A DNA stretch of 23,197 nt from an uncultured Bacillota bacterium (GTDB taxonomy: Bacteria > Bacillota_I > Bacilli_A > RFN20 > CAG-631): NCBI GenBank assembly GCA_902491575.1, contig CABUID010000022.1, positions 1 to 23,197 on the forward strand, in the 5' to 3' direction. Below the pieces are notes generated by a model. That model made no database searches and had not been told where the DNA came from. It was given only the letters and a program-made list of their open reading frames with translations. This document shows, in pieces, positions 7,631 to 15,301 of this stretch (its first letter is position 1; every line of letters begins with the position of its first letter). A program made the position numbers and the translations under genes.

Positions 7631-7660
7631 ATGTTAACACTACAAAATAGAGTTTGTCAA
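7631..7660 (-). promoter_or_regulatory. Promoter of the riboswitch-exchanger unit
   Basis: The minus strand has -35 TTGACA (7660-7655), an 18-bp spacer and -10 TAACAT (7636-7631) preceded by TGT (extended -10). The predicted start near 7624 coincides with the first bases of the aptamer. It begins immediately after the uvrB stop. Confidence 0.7.
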
Positions 7661-7669
7661 GAAAAAACT

Positions 7670-9649
7670 TTATCCATGATTTTCTGATTTTAATTCTAAA
7701 ATCATGTCTCTTAAAGTAGCAGCTTGTTCAAAATCTAAATTTTTAGCAGCTTCTTTCATTTCTTTCGTTAATGATGCAATTAACTCTTCTAAAGATTTTT
7801 TGGCTAGTTTTTTATCTTTACTCTTATATTCTCGAATCAAATCTTGTCTACTCGATAATGTTTCAGGCTCTTTTATTTCTTTTATAATGGTATGAGGGAT
7901 AATTTGATTTTTCTTATTATATTCTTGCTGTATAGTTCGACGACGATTCGTTTCCAATATAGCTTTTTGCATAGAATCCGTCATATGATCTGCATACATA
8001 ATCACTTTCCCATTCTCATTTCTTGCTGCACGACCAGCAATTTGAATTAAGCTTCGATAAGAACGTAAAAATCCTTCTTTATCCGCATCTAAAATGCAAA
8101 TTAAAGAGACTTCTGGTAAATCTAAACCTTCTCTTAATAAATTGATTCCAATCAGAACATCATATTTTCCTTTTCTCAATTCATATAAGATTTGTGTTCT
8201 TTCTAATGTTTTGATTTCATTATGCATATAAACAACTTTTAAGCCTATATTTTTTAAATAGGATGTTAAATCTTCCGCCATACGTATCGTTAATGTTGTA
8301 ATCAATACTCTTTCATTTTTCTCCATTCGATACTTGATTTGTGTAATGATGTCATCCACTTGATTTTTTGTAGATTTTACTTCGATGATAGGATCTAATA
8401 GCCCTGTTGGACGAATCACTTGTTCGACAACTTCATTATTTACTTTTTCAAGTTCATAATCACCAGGTGTTGCACTTACAAAAATAGCTTGATGAATTTT
8501 ATTTTCAAATTCATCAAATTTTAAAGGTCGATTATCCAAAGCACTAGGCAGACGAAATCCATATTCAACTAAAGTTTCCTTTCGACTCCTATCGCCATTA
8601 TACATTCCACGTATTTGTGGCAAAGAAACATGAGATTCATCAACAACTAATAAAAAATCATCTTCAAAATAATCAAATATACAATAAGGTGTTTGACCTT
8701 CTTTACGTTGATCAATATGCCTAGAATAATTTTCTATTCCTGAACAAATTCCAAATTCTTTTAACGCCTCTAAATCATGAAATGTTCTTTGAGTGAGTCT
8801 TTCTGCCTCTAATAATTTCCCTTGTTCATTAAAATATTTAACTCTTGAAAAAAGTTCTTCTTTAATGTTTTCGCAAGCTAAAGCAATTTTACTACGTGAA
8901 GAAATATGTTCGTATGCAGGAAACAAAGAGAAAAACGATAGAACTTTCTTCGTTTTTTTACTAAGAGGATCCACTAAAGCTATTCTATCAATTTCTTCAC
9001 CAAAAAAATCAATTCTTACAATTTCTTCACTTTTATCAAAAGGAGCAATTTCTAAAACATCTCCTTTAAAAGAAAAACACCCAGGTTTCAAGTCAATATC
9101 ATTTCTTGTATACTGTGCTTCTACAAGAGCTTTAATTACTTCTTTTCGCTCATACGATTCATTTACACGAAAATCATAAGTTAAATTTCTAAATTCTTCA
9201 GGATTACTTAAAGCATATATAGCAGCTACAGAAGCAACGACAATCGTATCTTTTCTAGAAAGTATGGAAGAAACAGCCGATACACGCATCATCTCAATAT
9301 CCATGTTAGACTGGGCTGTTTTATCAATATAAGTATCTGTGGAAGCAATATAAGCTTCCGGTTGATAAAAATCAAAATTAGAAACAAAATATTCAACTCG
9401 ATTATGGGGAAATAATTCTTTAAATTCAGCATATAATTGCCCCGCCAAAGTTTTGTTATGAACTAATACAAGCGTAGGTTTATTTACTTGTGCGATGACA
9501 TTACCGATGGTAAATGTTTTTCCTGTTCCTGTAGCTCCTAATAAAACTTGTACTTTTTTATTTTCCTTAAGTCCTATAACTAATTTATCAATCGCTTCCG
9601 GTTGATCACCTGTTGGTGTAAATTTACTGACAAGTTCAAATTTATTCAT
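7670..9649 (-). CDS. uvrB: UvrABC system protein B
   Basis: Damage-verification helicase subunit of nucleotide excision repair. UvrA loads it on DNA and it then recruits UvrC. The 659-residue product begins with FTPTGDQPEAIDKL, has Walker A GATGTGKT (38-45), a DESH box (in VVDESHVSLPQ), YGFRLPSALDNRPL, the helicase segment GINLLREGLDLPEVSLI, and a C-terminal UVR motif (about 620-655) with LDFEQAATLRDMI that binds UvrC. In the DNA-gripping beta-hairpin the usual run of tyrosines reads NFDFY (91-95), so several Tyr are replaced by Asn or Phe. The start overlaps the stop of the S41 peptidase gene as ATGA, which implies translational coupling; AAAGGAG lies upstream inside that gene. No terminator follows; the riboswitch promoter starts directly after the stop. 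Confidence 0.97.
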   Translation of the reverse strand: MNKFELVSKFTPTGDQPEAIDKLVIGLKENKKVQVLLGATGTGKTFTIGNVIAQVNKPTLVLVHNKTLAGQLYAEFKELFPHNRVEYFVSNFDFYQPEAYIASTDTYIDKTAQSNMDIEMMRVSAVSSILSRKDTIVVASVAAIYALSNPEEFRNLTYDFRVNESYERKEVIKALVEAQYTRNDIDLKPGCFSFKGDVLEIAPFDKSEEIVRIDFFGEEIDRIALVDPLSKKTKKVLSFFSLFPAYEHISSRSKIALACENIKEELFSRVKYFNEQGKLLEAERLTQRTFHDLEALKEFGICSGIENYSRHIDQRKEGQTPYCIFDYFEDDFLLVVDESHVSLPQIRGMYNGDRSRKETLVEYGFRLPSALDNRPLKFDEFENKIHQAIFVSATPGDYELEKVNNEVVEQVIRPTGLLDPIIEVKSTKNQVDDIITQIKYRMEKNERVLITTLTIRMAEDLTSYLKNIGLKVVYMHNEIKTLERTQILYELRKGKYDVLIGINLLREGLDLPEVSLICILDADKEGFLRSYRSLIQIAGRAARNENGKVIMYADHMTDSMQKAILETNRRRTIQQEYNKKNQIIPHTIIKEIKEPETLSSRQDLIREYKSKDKKLAKKSLEELIASLTKEMKEAAKNLDFEQAATLRDMILELKSENHG

Positions 9650-11169
9650 CCGTTTAAAGCTCCTTTGATAATTTCTTCTGCTTTTTTCAAATGCAATAAG
9701 GAATAATCATTTCTTTCATCATAAAAATCTTTTACAAAATATAAAAAAGTATTTTCATCCATTAAACCACTTTCAGATAACTGCTTTGTTTTTTGATAAT
9801 GCTTAAGTGCTGATAAGCAATTTTCATCAAAATAAAAATCTATACGACAATCCATTTGATACATTTCATTAATAATTTCAAAGAAATATTTGTTTTGCGA
9901 AGCAACTTTATCCATTTGATATGCGTCACTATCCGTTTTATAAAAAACGTAACTATTATTCTTTTCCATTAAAGTTAATAGATTATTTTTTTCAATAGAA
10001 CAATCTTTTGAAGGTTCAAAACCTAAAGGATAGTTATCATGATAAAATGATTCATTCATGCCTATCCATGTACCATCTGGTCTTAACCATTTAGCACAAG
10101 TATATTGTAAAGTATATTGATTATTTAAAACGTTTACTTTTCTTTGAGCAATACCTTTTCCATAGGATTTATTTCCGATTAAAGTCACTTTTTCTGGATA
10201 ATAATAACTTAAAGTACTGATTAAAATTTCCGATGCACTAGCCGTATTACCATTTTGCAAAATAATGATTTTATCATATTCATATTTCAAAGGTTTTGAC
10301 GTGATTTGAATACCTTTTGAACCATTTTTATAAATTAAAGTTGTGACTAATGTTTTTTCAGGTAAAAACAAATCACAAATATTTACTACAGAAGATAAAT
10401 CTCCCCCACCATTATCACGAATATCTAAAATAAGATTTTTAGAAGGATTGTTGGATAAAATATCATCTAATTGATTACAAGTATCATTATTTCCAACACC
10501 CGATACAAAACTTGTAAGTTTTACCATGATAGTATCTTCAATGTTCTCCTCTTCGATATAAGCATAAGCAGTTTGAGTAGACCCTTTTAATTCAATTTCT
10601 AAATCAATATAGTGAAGTGCATTATTTTCATCAAATCGAGCAATCTTTAAAAAAATATTTTCACCAGGAATTCCTAAGGCTAAATTCAAAATGTTCGAAA
10701 AATTGACTTCATTATCCGTAATGGAGAATTCATCTTTTTCATTTTTTCCCGTTTTGGTAATAATATCTCCAATTTGTAATATTCCATAAGAGGCACCAAA
10801 TTGAGAAACATCGATAATGACAGGATAATTATAATAAAAACTGATTGTAATACCAAGTTTTCCCGTTTCAATAGAAGGTGTACCATTTTCGTTTTTAATA
10901 AGATAGGTATAGGGATCTAATCTTACTTTATCACTTGTAGATAAAGCGCCAATAAATTGATCAATTAGAATATCTTCATTTGCATCTTCACCATAATAAA
11001 TGTCACTATACCAATTTTCCTTCAAAATATTTACAAGTTGTTCAGTAGGGGTAGAAAAGACAGCTGTTTTTTTAGAAGAAGCAATTTTAATGCCACTTAC
11101 AATTCCTATAACTAAAGATACACAAACTAAAACTATTCCAATTATAAATCGTTTGACTTTTTTATTCAT
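9646..11169 (-). CDS. S41 family C-terminal processing peptidase (CtpA/CtpB-like)
   Basis: Membrane-anchored serine protease acting outside the membrane on envelope or signalling proteins. From the ATG at 11169 the product has 507 residues: an N-terminal anchor helix (about 6-30), a PDZ region (about 95-195), the S41 core with ILDIRDNGGGDLSS (247-260) and NGNTASASEIL, giving the Ser/Lys/Gln set S311, K338 (in SYGKG) and Q342, and a C-terminal peptidoglycan-binding-like domain (about 440-500). This is the CtpB layout. A GTG at 11181 overlapping the whiA stop (GTGA) is an alternative start adding four residues. The ATG is preferred because AGGTGA sits about 7 nt upstream of it. It overlaps uvrB by 4 bp. 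A ctp gene near uvrB also occurs in Bacillus, so the position is ancestral. Confidence 0.93.
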   Translation of the reverse strand: MNKKVKRFIIGIVLVCVSLVIGIVSGIKIASSKKTAVFSTPTEQLVNILKENWYSDIYYGEDANEDILIDQFIGALSTSDKVRLDPYTYLIKNENGTPSIETGKLGITISFYYNYPVIIDVSQFGASYGILQIGDIITKTGKNEKDEFSITDNEVNFSNILNLALGIPGENIFLKIARFDENNALHYIDLEIELKGSTQTAYAYIEEENIEDTIMVKLTSFVSGVGNNDTCNQLDDILSNNPSKNLILDIRDNGGGDLSSVVNICDLFLPEKTLVTTLIYKNGSKGIQITSKPLKYEYDKIIILQNGNTASASEILISTLSYYYPEKVTLIGNKSYGKGIAQRKVNVLNNQYTLQYTCAKWLRPDGTWIGMNESFYHDNYPLGFEPSKDCSIEKNNLLTLMEKNNSYVFYKTDSDAYQMDKVASQNKYFFEIINEMYQMDCRIDFYFDENCLSALKHYQKTKQLSESGLMDENTFLYFVKDFYDERNDYSLLHLKKAEEIIKGALNG

Positions 11170-11177
11170 TTCTCTTT

Positions 11178-12095
11178 TCACCTACTTTTATATTCCATTG
11201 CTATATTTTTTAATTTGATAAATAAATGATTGATTCCACTTTTTGTAATGTTTTTTTCTGTTTTTTCATTAAATTTAGTTGCTAATTCTTTTAAAGAATC
11301 TTCTGGATTTTCTAATCTCAATTGGGCTAATAAATATAAATCATCATCTAATTTTCGAAGTCCTAAAACTTTATCAATCAATTGTATATCTTTTATTTGC
11401 TCATTTGCTGCTAAATTTGTTCTTACTGAATTTGCAATATCGCAATTGTTAATTCGATTATCAATATTTAAAAATTCTCGTGCCATACGTATATCTTCAA
11501 ATTCAAAATAACTATTAACAGCTCCTATACCAGCTAAAAAATCAGCGATTTCTTGTGCTTTCTTTAAATAAACTACAAAGAAATTTCTTCTTTTGATGAT
11601 TTTAGGAGATAGATTGATTTTCTCTAATAGTTTTAACACCTCTTTTGCAAAATGTTCATCAAGAAAAGATAGTTCAAGATGATAATTCGTTTTTTTAGGA
11701 TCATTTACGGATCCACTTCCCATAAAGCAACCGGATAAAAATGATTTTGTTCTTTTGTCACTTCTTGATATATTTTTTAATATATTCAATTCAATCAAAT
11801 CCAAATCATTTAAAATATTATTCACTTTTTCGTTAATGGTCAAACAATAAACATTACTTTTTTTTAATTTCATGCTTTTATAAATGGACGTTATTGGTTT
11901 GACTTGATAAAAAAAATGAATCTTTTTGAAAATTTTTTGAGCTATTTTTGCATTTTCTGTTTTAAAATCAATAGCCATTATTCCTCTCGAAATTGTAATA
12001 TTTCCAGAAGTTTTAAAAATAGCCGATAATTCATCTTTTTCATAATCGGCATCTTTTAAAGCAAGTTCATCTTTAACTTTTGATGCAAAAGACAT
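11178..12095 (-). CDS. whiA: DNA-binding regulator WhiA
   Basis: WhiA combines a LAGLIDADG-homing-endonuclease-like fold with a C-terminal helix-turn-helix and influences cell division and chromosome segregation in Gram-positives. The 305-residue product starts MSFASKVKDELA as is typical, has FLSGCFMGSGSVNDPKK (119-135) and YHLELSF (138-144) in the homing-like domain, the RINNCDIANSVRTNLAANEQ segment (214-233), and the C-terminal helix-turn-helix ending KSGINHLFIKLKNIA (285-299). AGGAGG lies 8 nt upstream of the ATG. In most Firmicutes whiA follows rapZ (yvcJ) and yvcK; here it follows trxB directly and neither partner is seen. The gap to trxB is 20 bp and to the S41 gene at most 8 bp, so it is part of the lgt operon. 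Confidence 0.95.
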   Translation of the reverse strand: MSFASKVKDELALKDADYEKDELSAIFKTSGNITISRGIMAIDFKTENAKIAQKIFKKIHFFYQVKPITSIYKSMKLKKSNVYCLTINEKVNNILNDLDLIELNILKNISRSDKRTKSFLSGCFMGSGSVNDPKKTNYHLELSFLDEHFAKEVLKLLEKINLSPKIIKRRNFFVVYLKKAQEIADFLAGIGAVNSYFEFEDIRMAREFLNIDNRINNCDIANSVRTNLAANEQIKDIQLIDKVLGLRKLDDDLYLLAQLRLENPEDSLKELATKFNEKTEKNITKSGINHLFIKLKNIAMEYKSR

Positions 12096-12115
12096 ATTAT
12101 CAGCCTCCTTAATAT

Positions 12116-13015
12116 TTATTTTTTATTTTTATGTGTTGCGATATATTGAGCAGCAATTGCACCATCAGAACAAGCCGTTACCACTTGCCTTAATTCTTTA
12201 TCTACTACATCTCCTACTCCAAATATGCCATCGATAATCGTTTCATAATGTTGATTTACAATCATATATCCATTACTAGCAAAGATAGGATAATTACTTA
12301 AAAAACTATTTGATGGTAATGATCCAATTAAACAAAACAAGCCCTCTACATCAAGATGAATTGTGTTTTGTGTATTTTTTATTTCGATACCTTCTAAGAA
12401 ATCATTACCAAATAATTTTGAAATTTTGTATCCTTTTATAATATTTATTTTTTGATGATTTAAAATTCGTTCATCTTGAATAACATCATCATAAAGTAAA
12501 GTAATCGAAGAAGCAAAATTAGCTAAATAAAGACATTCTTCTAATGAATGTTGTTGATTCGCTATAACGGCAATTTTTTTATGAGTAAATAACTTCCCAT
12601 CACAAACTGCACAATAGGAAATTCCTTTTCCAATAAACTTTCTTTCATTTGCAATTTTTAATGATTGATAAGTTGTTCCTGTTGCAACAATTAAATTCTT
12701 ACATTTATATTCATTTTGTAAAGTTTTTACTAGTTTATATTCTTTTTTATTAATCACTTCATTCACTTCATCAAAAACAAACTCTACTTTTAATTCATTC
12801 ACTTGTTCATACATAATATAAGCTAAATTTGCTCCGTCTTTATCTTTATAACCCGGATAATTATTCAGTTTATTAATATTGATCAATTGTCCACCAGGAG
12901 TATTTTTTTCTATAATAATTGTCTTTAAATTACCTCTTGCAGCATAAATAGCAGCAGACAATCCAGCAGGTCCAGAACCAATTATAGCTACATCATAGAT
13001 ATCATTCATTTCCAT
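12116..13015 (-). CDS. trxB: Thioredoxin reductase-like flavoprotein lacking NADPH motifs
   Basis: FAD-dependent reductase of the low-molecular-weight thioredoxin reductase family, about 299 residues. The FAD site GSGPAGLSAAIYAARG is at 13-28, the redox pair CAVC at 135-138, and the C-terminal FAD motif GVGDVVDKELRQVVTA at 266-281. The usual NADPH-binding elements are gone: where relatives have GGG(N/D)(T/S)A this protein has ANQQHS (152-157), and where they have HRRxxxRA it has YDDVIQDE (175-182). The flanking residues still align (IAVI before, LEECLYLANFAS after). Loss of exactly these motifs defines the ferredoxin-dependent flavin thioredoxin reductases of clostridia and some other groups. 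The electron donor here is therefore probably not NADPH; which one it is cannot be read from the sequence. ATG 13015 or 13009 could be the start; both lie within the end of lgt (14-bp or 8-bp overlap). Confidence 0.9.
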   Translation of the reverse strand: MEMNDIYDVAIIGSGPAGLSAAIYAARGNLKTIIIEKNTPGGQLININKLNNYPGYKDKDGANLAYIMYEQVNELKVEFVFDEVNEVINKKEYKLVKTLQNEYKCKNLIVATGTTYQSLKIANERKFIGKGISYCAVCDGKLFTHKKIAVIANQQHSLEECLYLANFASSITLLYDDVIQDERILNHQKINIIKGYKISKLFGNDFLEGIEIKNTQNTIHLDVEGLFCLIGSLPSNSFLSNYPIFASNGYMIVNQHYETIIDGIFGVGDVVDKELRQVVTACSDGAIAAQYIATHKNKK

Positions 13016-14060
13016 TTTCTTTTTCCAAAGCCTTTCTTGCACGTATTTCCGCTTTTTTTGCTTCTATTTTCTCGTCAAGTAAACGATCATGTTCTTCTTT
13101 TTGTTGTTTTTCTAAAGTTTCTGCAGCTTCATTGATATATATTTTTTCATATGGAACTTTTCGGTAATATATGGCAGCAAAAACAAAAACGGAAACGCCA
13201 ATTATAATATAAATAATAGACATCAATATGGAAGTACGAATGCCATTTTGAACCATAATATATTCAGGTTCACGTAAAGGTTCTAAGCACAAACGAATCG
13301 CACCATACCAAATGAAATATAAACTTCCCACTTGAAATGGCTTTCTAAATTTTTTCCAAAAGCGCCATATCACGTATCCTATTAAGATATAACCAACTAT
13401 ATTAATTATACTTTCAATATAAAACAAAGGTAAATGAACTTGACTAGCTCCAACTTGTGAATCAGCCCCTGTTCCCGTACAATAATCAATAATAAATTTA
13501 GGAATCCACCACGAAAGTTTACTTCTATCTACAACAATACCATATACTTCTCCATTAAAGAAATTTCCCCATCTTCCTAAAATTTGACCAATAAGTACAG
13601 AAGGAATAATCAAATCAAAATGCAAACCTAAAGGATATCTCTTTTTAATAAAAATGAAATAAATAAAACCCCAAATAACTCCAAATAACACGCCACCTTG
13701 AACAGCCAACCCAGACAAATTAAAAGTGCCTGTAACTTTATCATATCCAATAACATCTAAAAAAGAATGAAATTGATCAATATTTGATACGACATACCAT
13801 AAACGTGTTCCAACTAATGCAATAGGAATTACGGATAAAAAGAAGTTATCATAATAATCGGCTGGTAAACCTTTTTTCTTGAGTTCATGACGGCAACGAA
13901 CTAAACATAAAACCATACCTAATAATATACAAACCGCATACCATGCAATTGTAAACTTTCCAATTCTAAAGAAAACACCAAAATCACTTTCTTCTTTAGT
14001 GACAATCCATGGCCAAAAACCATTTCTATCCGAAAGTGAAATTAATAAATTACTTAACAT
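13002..14060 (-). CDS. lgt: Prolipoprotein diacylglyceryl transferase Lgt
   Basis: Membrane enzyme that moves a diacylglyceryl group from phosphatidylglycerol to the lipobox cysteine of prolipoproteins; the two lipoproteins in this window would be substrates. The 352-residue product has about seven membrane helices and the Lgt signature GRWGNFFNGEVYG (162-174), plus PLFYIESIIN (211-220) and RLCLEPLREPEYIM (256-269). At the position of the conserved His of the HGG motif it reads VQGG (120-123), so Gln replaces His. The C-terminus carries a long charged coiled tail (about 310-352) not present in E. coli Lgt. The ribosome binding site is weak (GATGAG). A promoter lies at 14086-14113, making lgt the first gene of lgt-trxB-whiA-S41-uvrB. 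Confidence 0.95.
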   Translation of the reverse strand: MLSNLLISLSDRNGFWPWIVTKEESDFGVFFRIGKFTIAWYAVCILLGMVLCLVRCRHELKKKGLPADYYDNFFLSVIPIALVGTRLWYVVSNIDQFHSFLDVIGYDKVTGTFNLSGLAVQGGVLFGVIWGFIYFIFIKKRYPLGLHFDLIIPSVLIGQILGRWGNFFNGEVYGIVVDRSKLSWWIPKFIIDYCTGTGADSQVGASQVHLPLFYIESIINIVGYILIGYVIWRFWKKFRKPFQVGSLYFIWYGAIRLCLEPLREPEYIMVQNGIRTSILMSIIYIIIGVSVFVFAAIYYRKVPYEKIYINEAAETLEKQQKEEHDRLLDEKIEAKKAEIRARKALEKENGNE

Positions 14061-14085
14061 TTCTCATCACATCCATTCTTTTTAT

Positions 14086-14113
14086 ATTTTATCACATATT
14101 GGTATTTTGTAAA
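14086..14113 (-). promoter_or_regulatory. Promoter of the lgt-uvrB operon
   Basis: The minus strand has -35 TTTACA (14113-14108), a 16-bp spacer containing TGTG just before the -10, and -10 TAAAAT (14091-14086), about 25 bp upstream of the lgt start. It is the only promoter-like site seen before this five-gene run. Confidence 0.55.
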
Positions 14114-14168
14114 ACCATAATCAAAAATAAAAGTATCATTTTATTTATATAAATAAATACAAAAACAA

Positions 14169-14200
14169 AGAAAAAGGAATGGTTTTGTGTCATTCCTTAA
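14169..14200 (-). terminator. Terminator of the lipoprotein gene upstream of lgt
   Basis: The minus strand has AAGGAATG (14198-14191), a 9-nt loop and CATTCCTT (14181-14174), continued by U-rich sequence. It separates the 305-residue lipoprotein gene from the lgt operon. It lies about 70 bp after the stop codon. Confidence 0.75.
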
Positions 14201-14269
14201 ATCTTAAATAATAAACTATTCAAATCATTGCAAATTTTAAGTTAATTTCATTTATAAAAAATTTTCCAA

Positions 14270-15187
14270 TTATAAGGCTATAATAATATTACTATTTGCA
14301 AGAGTAATAGTTGACTCATTTATTTCAAAGTCGGTAAGATAATAAGTCAAACCATTGGATAATTCAATATAAATTGTGTCTTCTATATATTTATTAGCAT
14401 CTACATTATATATACTATCTTTTTTAATAAATGCCCATATATATCCTTTTATATTTTTTTCTTCAATATTATTTAATGTAATAGTTTGTGGTGTTTCAAA
14501 TAATGTATAAGATGTCTTACATTGCTTTAATAGTTGCAAGTTATAAGTCGTCGTTGACGTATCATCAATACTCCATGCAAAATGATTATTAAGAACATAA
14601 TGTTTATCTTCTAAATAAAGTTCATCTTCCTTTAAATTATAATGACCATAAGTTAAAGATACAATCTCATGATCTATTATACTTTTCTTTTCTACTTGCT
14701 CATAAATTTCATTTTCATATAAATTTACATAATCATATGTATTCATTGAATATTGTCCATCAATGATATAGGATGTATTTCCAAATCCATAATCTATATC
14801 ATAAGTATATAAAATATCTTTTTCGGATAATAAACTATAATCCATGATGGTTGATTGGAAATACCCATCTGCATCAATTGTGGTATAGAAATTCTTTACT
14901 ATATTTCCTTCTGTTATTTTTAAAACTAATAAATTATCTGTTATTTTTAAATATTCCCCTTCTTGGATAAGTTTCTTATTTTCTTCTATCTTATAAGTCA
15001 AATCATCCTTTGAAGTTTTTAAAACATAATTTTGATCTTCTGTTTTATATTCCACATATTGCTTTGTTTGACCTTTATCTGACATGCTTAAATCTGTTGT
15101 ATTTGCATTATCACACGATGTAGTTAAAGTCAAAAATAGGATTGCCAAAACAGAAACTCCAAAATTATTCATTTTCTTATTTTTCAT
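14270..15187 (-). CDS. Predicted lipoprotein of unknown function
   Basis: I do not recognise this 305-residue protein. It starts MKNKKMNNFGVSVLAILF, a basic stretch and hydrophobic signal helix, and reaches Cys25 in LTTSC, an acceptable though not ideal lipobox (Thr at -3). The mature part is rich in Tyr, Thr, Glu and Asp with alternating hydrophobic residues, suggesting an extended beta structure. There are no membrane helices after the signal and no catalytic motif that I can name. The start at 15187 is chosen because GAAAGGA lies 8 nt upstream and it opens a proper signal peptide; an in-frame ATG at 15253 would add 22 charged residues before it. It sits between uvrA and the lgt operon, with its own terminator and a possible own promoter. 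It may be lineage-specific. Confidence 0.75.
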   Translation of the reverse strand: MKNKKMNNFGVSVLAILFLTLTTSCDNANTTDLSMSDKGQTKQYVEYKTEDQNYVLKTSKDDLTYKIEENKKLIQEGEYLKITDNLLVLKITEGNIVKNFYTTIDADGYFQSTIMDYSLLSEKDILYTYDIDYGFGNTSYIIDGQYSMNTYDYVNLYENEIYEQVEKKSIIDHEIVSLTYGHYNLKEDELYLEDKHYVLNNHFAWSIDDTSTTTYNLQLLKQCKTSYTLFETPQTITLNNIEEKNIKGYIWAFIKKDSIYNVDANKYIEDTIYIELSNGLTYYLTDFEINESTITLANSNIIIAL

Positions 15188-15244
15188 TTTATTATTCCTT
15201 TCACTTTTAGTATAATCTTTTATTTTAATATGTATTGCAAATAT

Positions 15245-15250
15245 ATTATA
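15245..15250 (-). promoter_or_regulatory. Possible -10 element for the lipoprotein gene
   Basis: A perfect TATAAT stands on the minus strand about 60 bp upstream of the lipoprotein start. No convincing -35 is seen, and the region is so AT-rich that chance matches are common. Confidence 0.35.
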
Positions 15251-15301
15251 CAATAAAAATAATAATATGCATAGAAAAATAAGTGAAACTATACAAATAT
15301 T

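Noticed and set aside
8793..9179. Plus-strand open frame of 128 codons opposite uvrB
   Set aside because: It is antisense to a clear, conserved gene, has no good ribosome binding site and its translation resembles no protein; it is a by-product of the uvrB codons. The same holds for other plus-strand frames opposite the exchanger, fusA, tuf and uvrA.
15209..15214. TATACT as -10 for the lipoprotein gene, with TTGCAA upstream
   Set aside because: The spacer would be about 20 bp and the start would fall on the ribosome binding site; the TATAAT farther upstream fits better.
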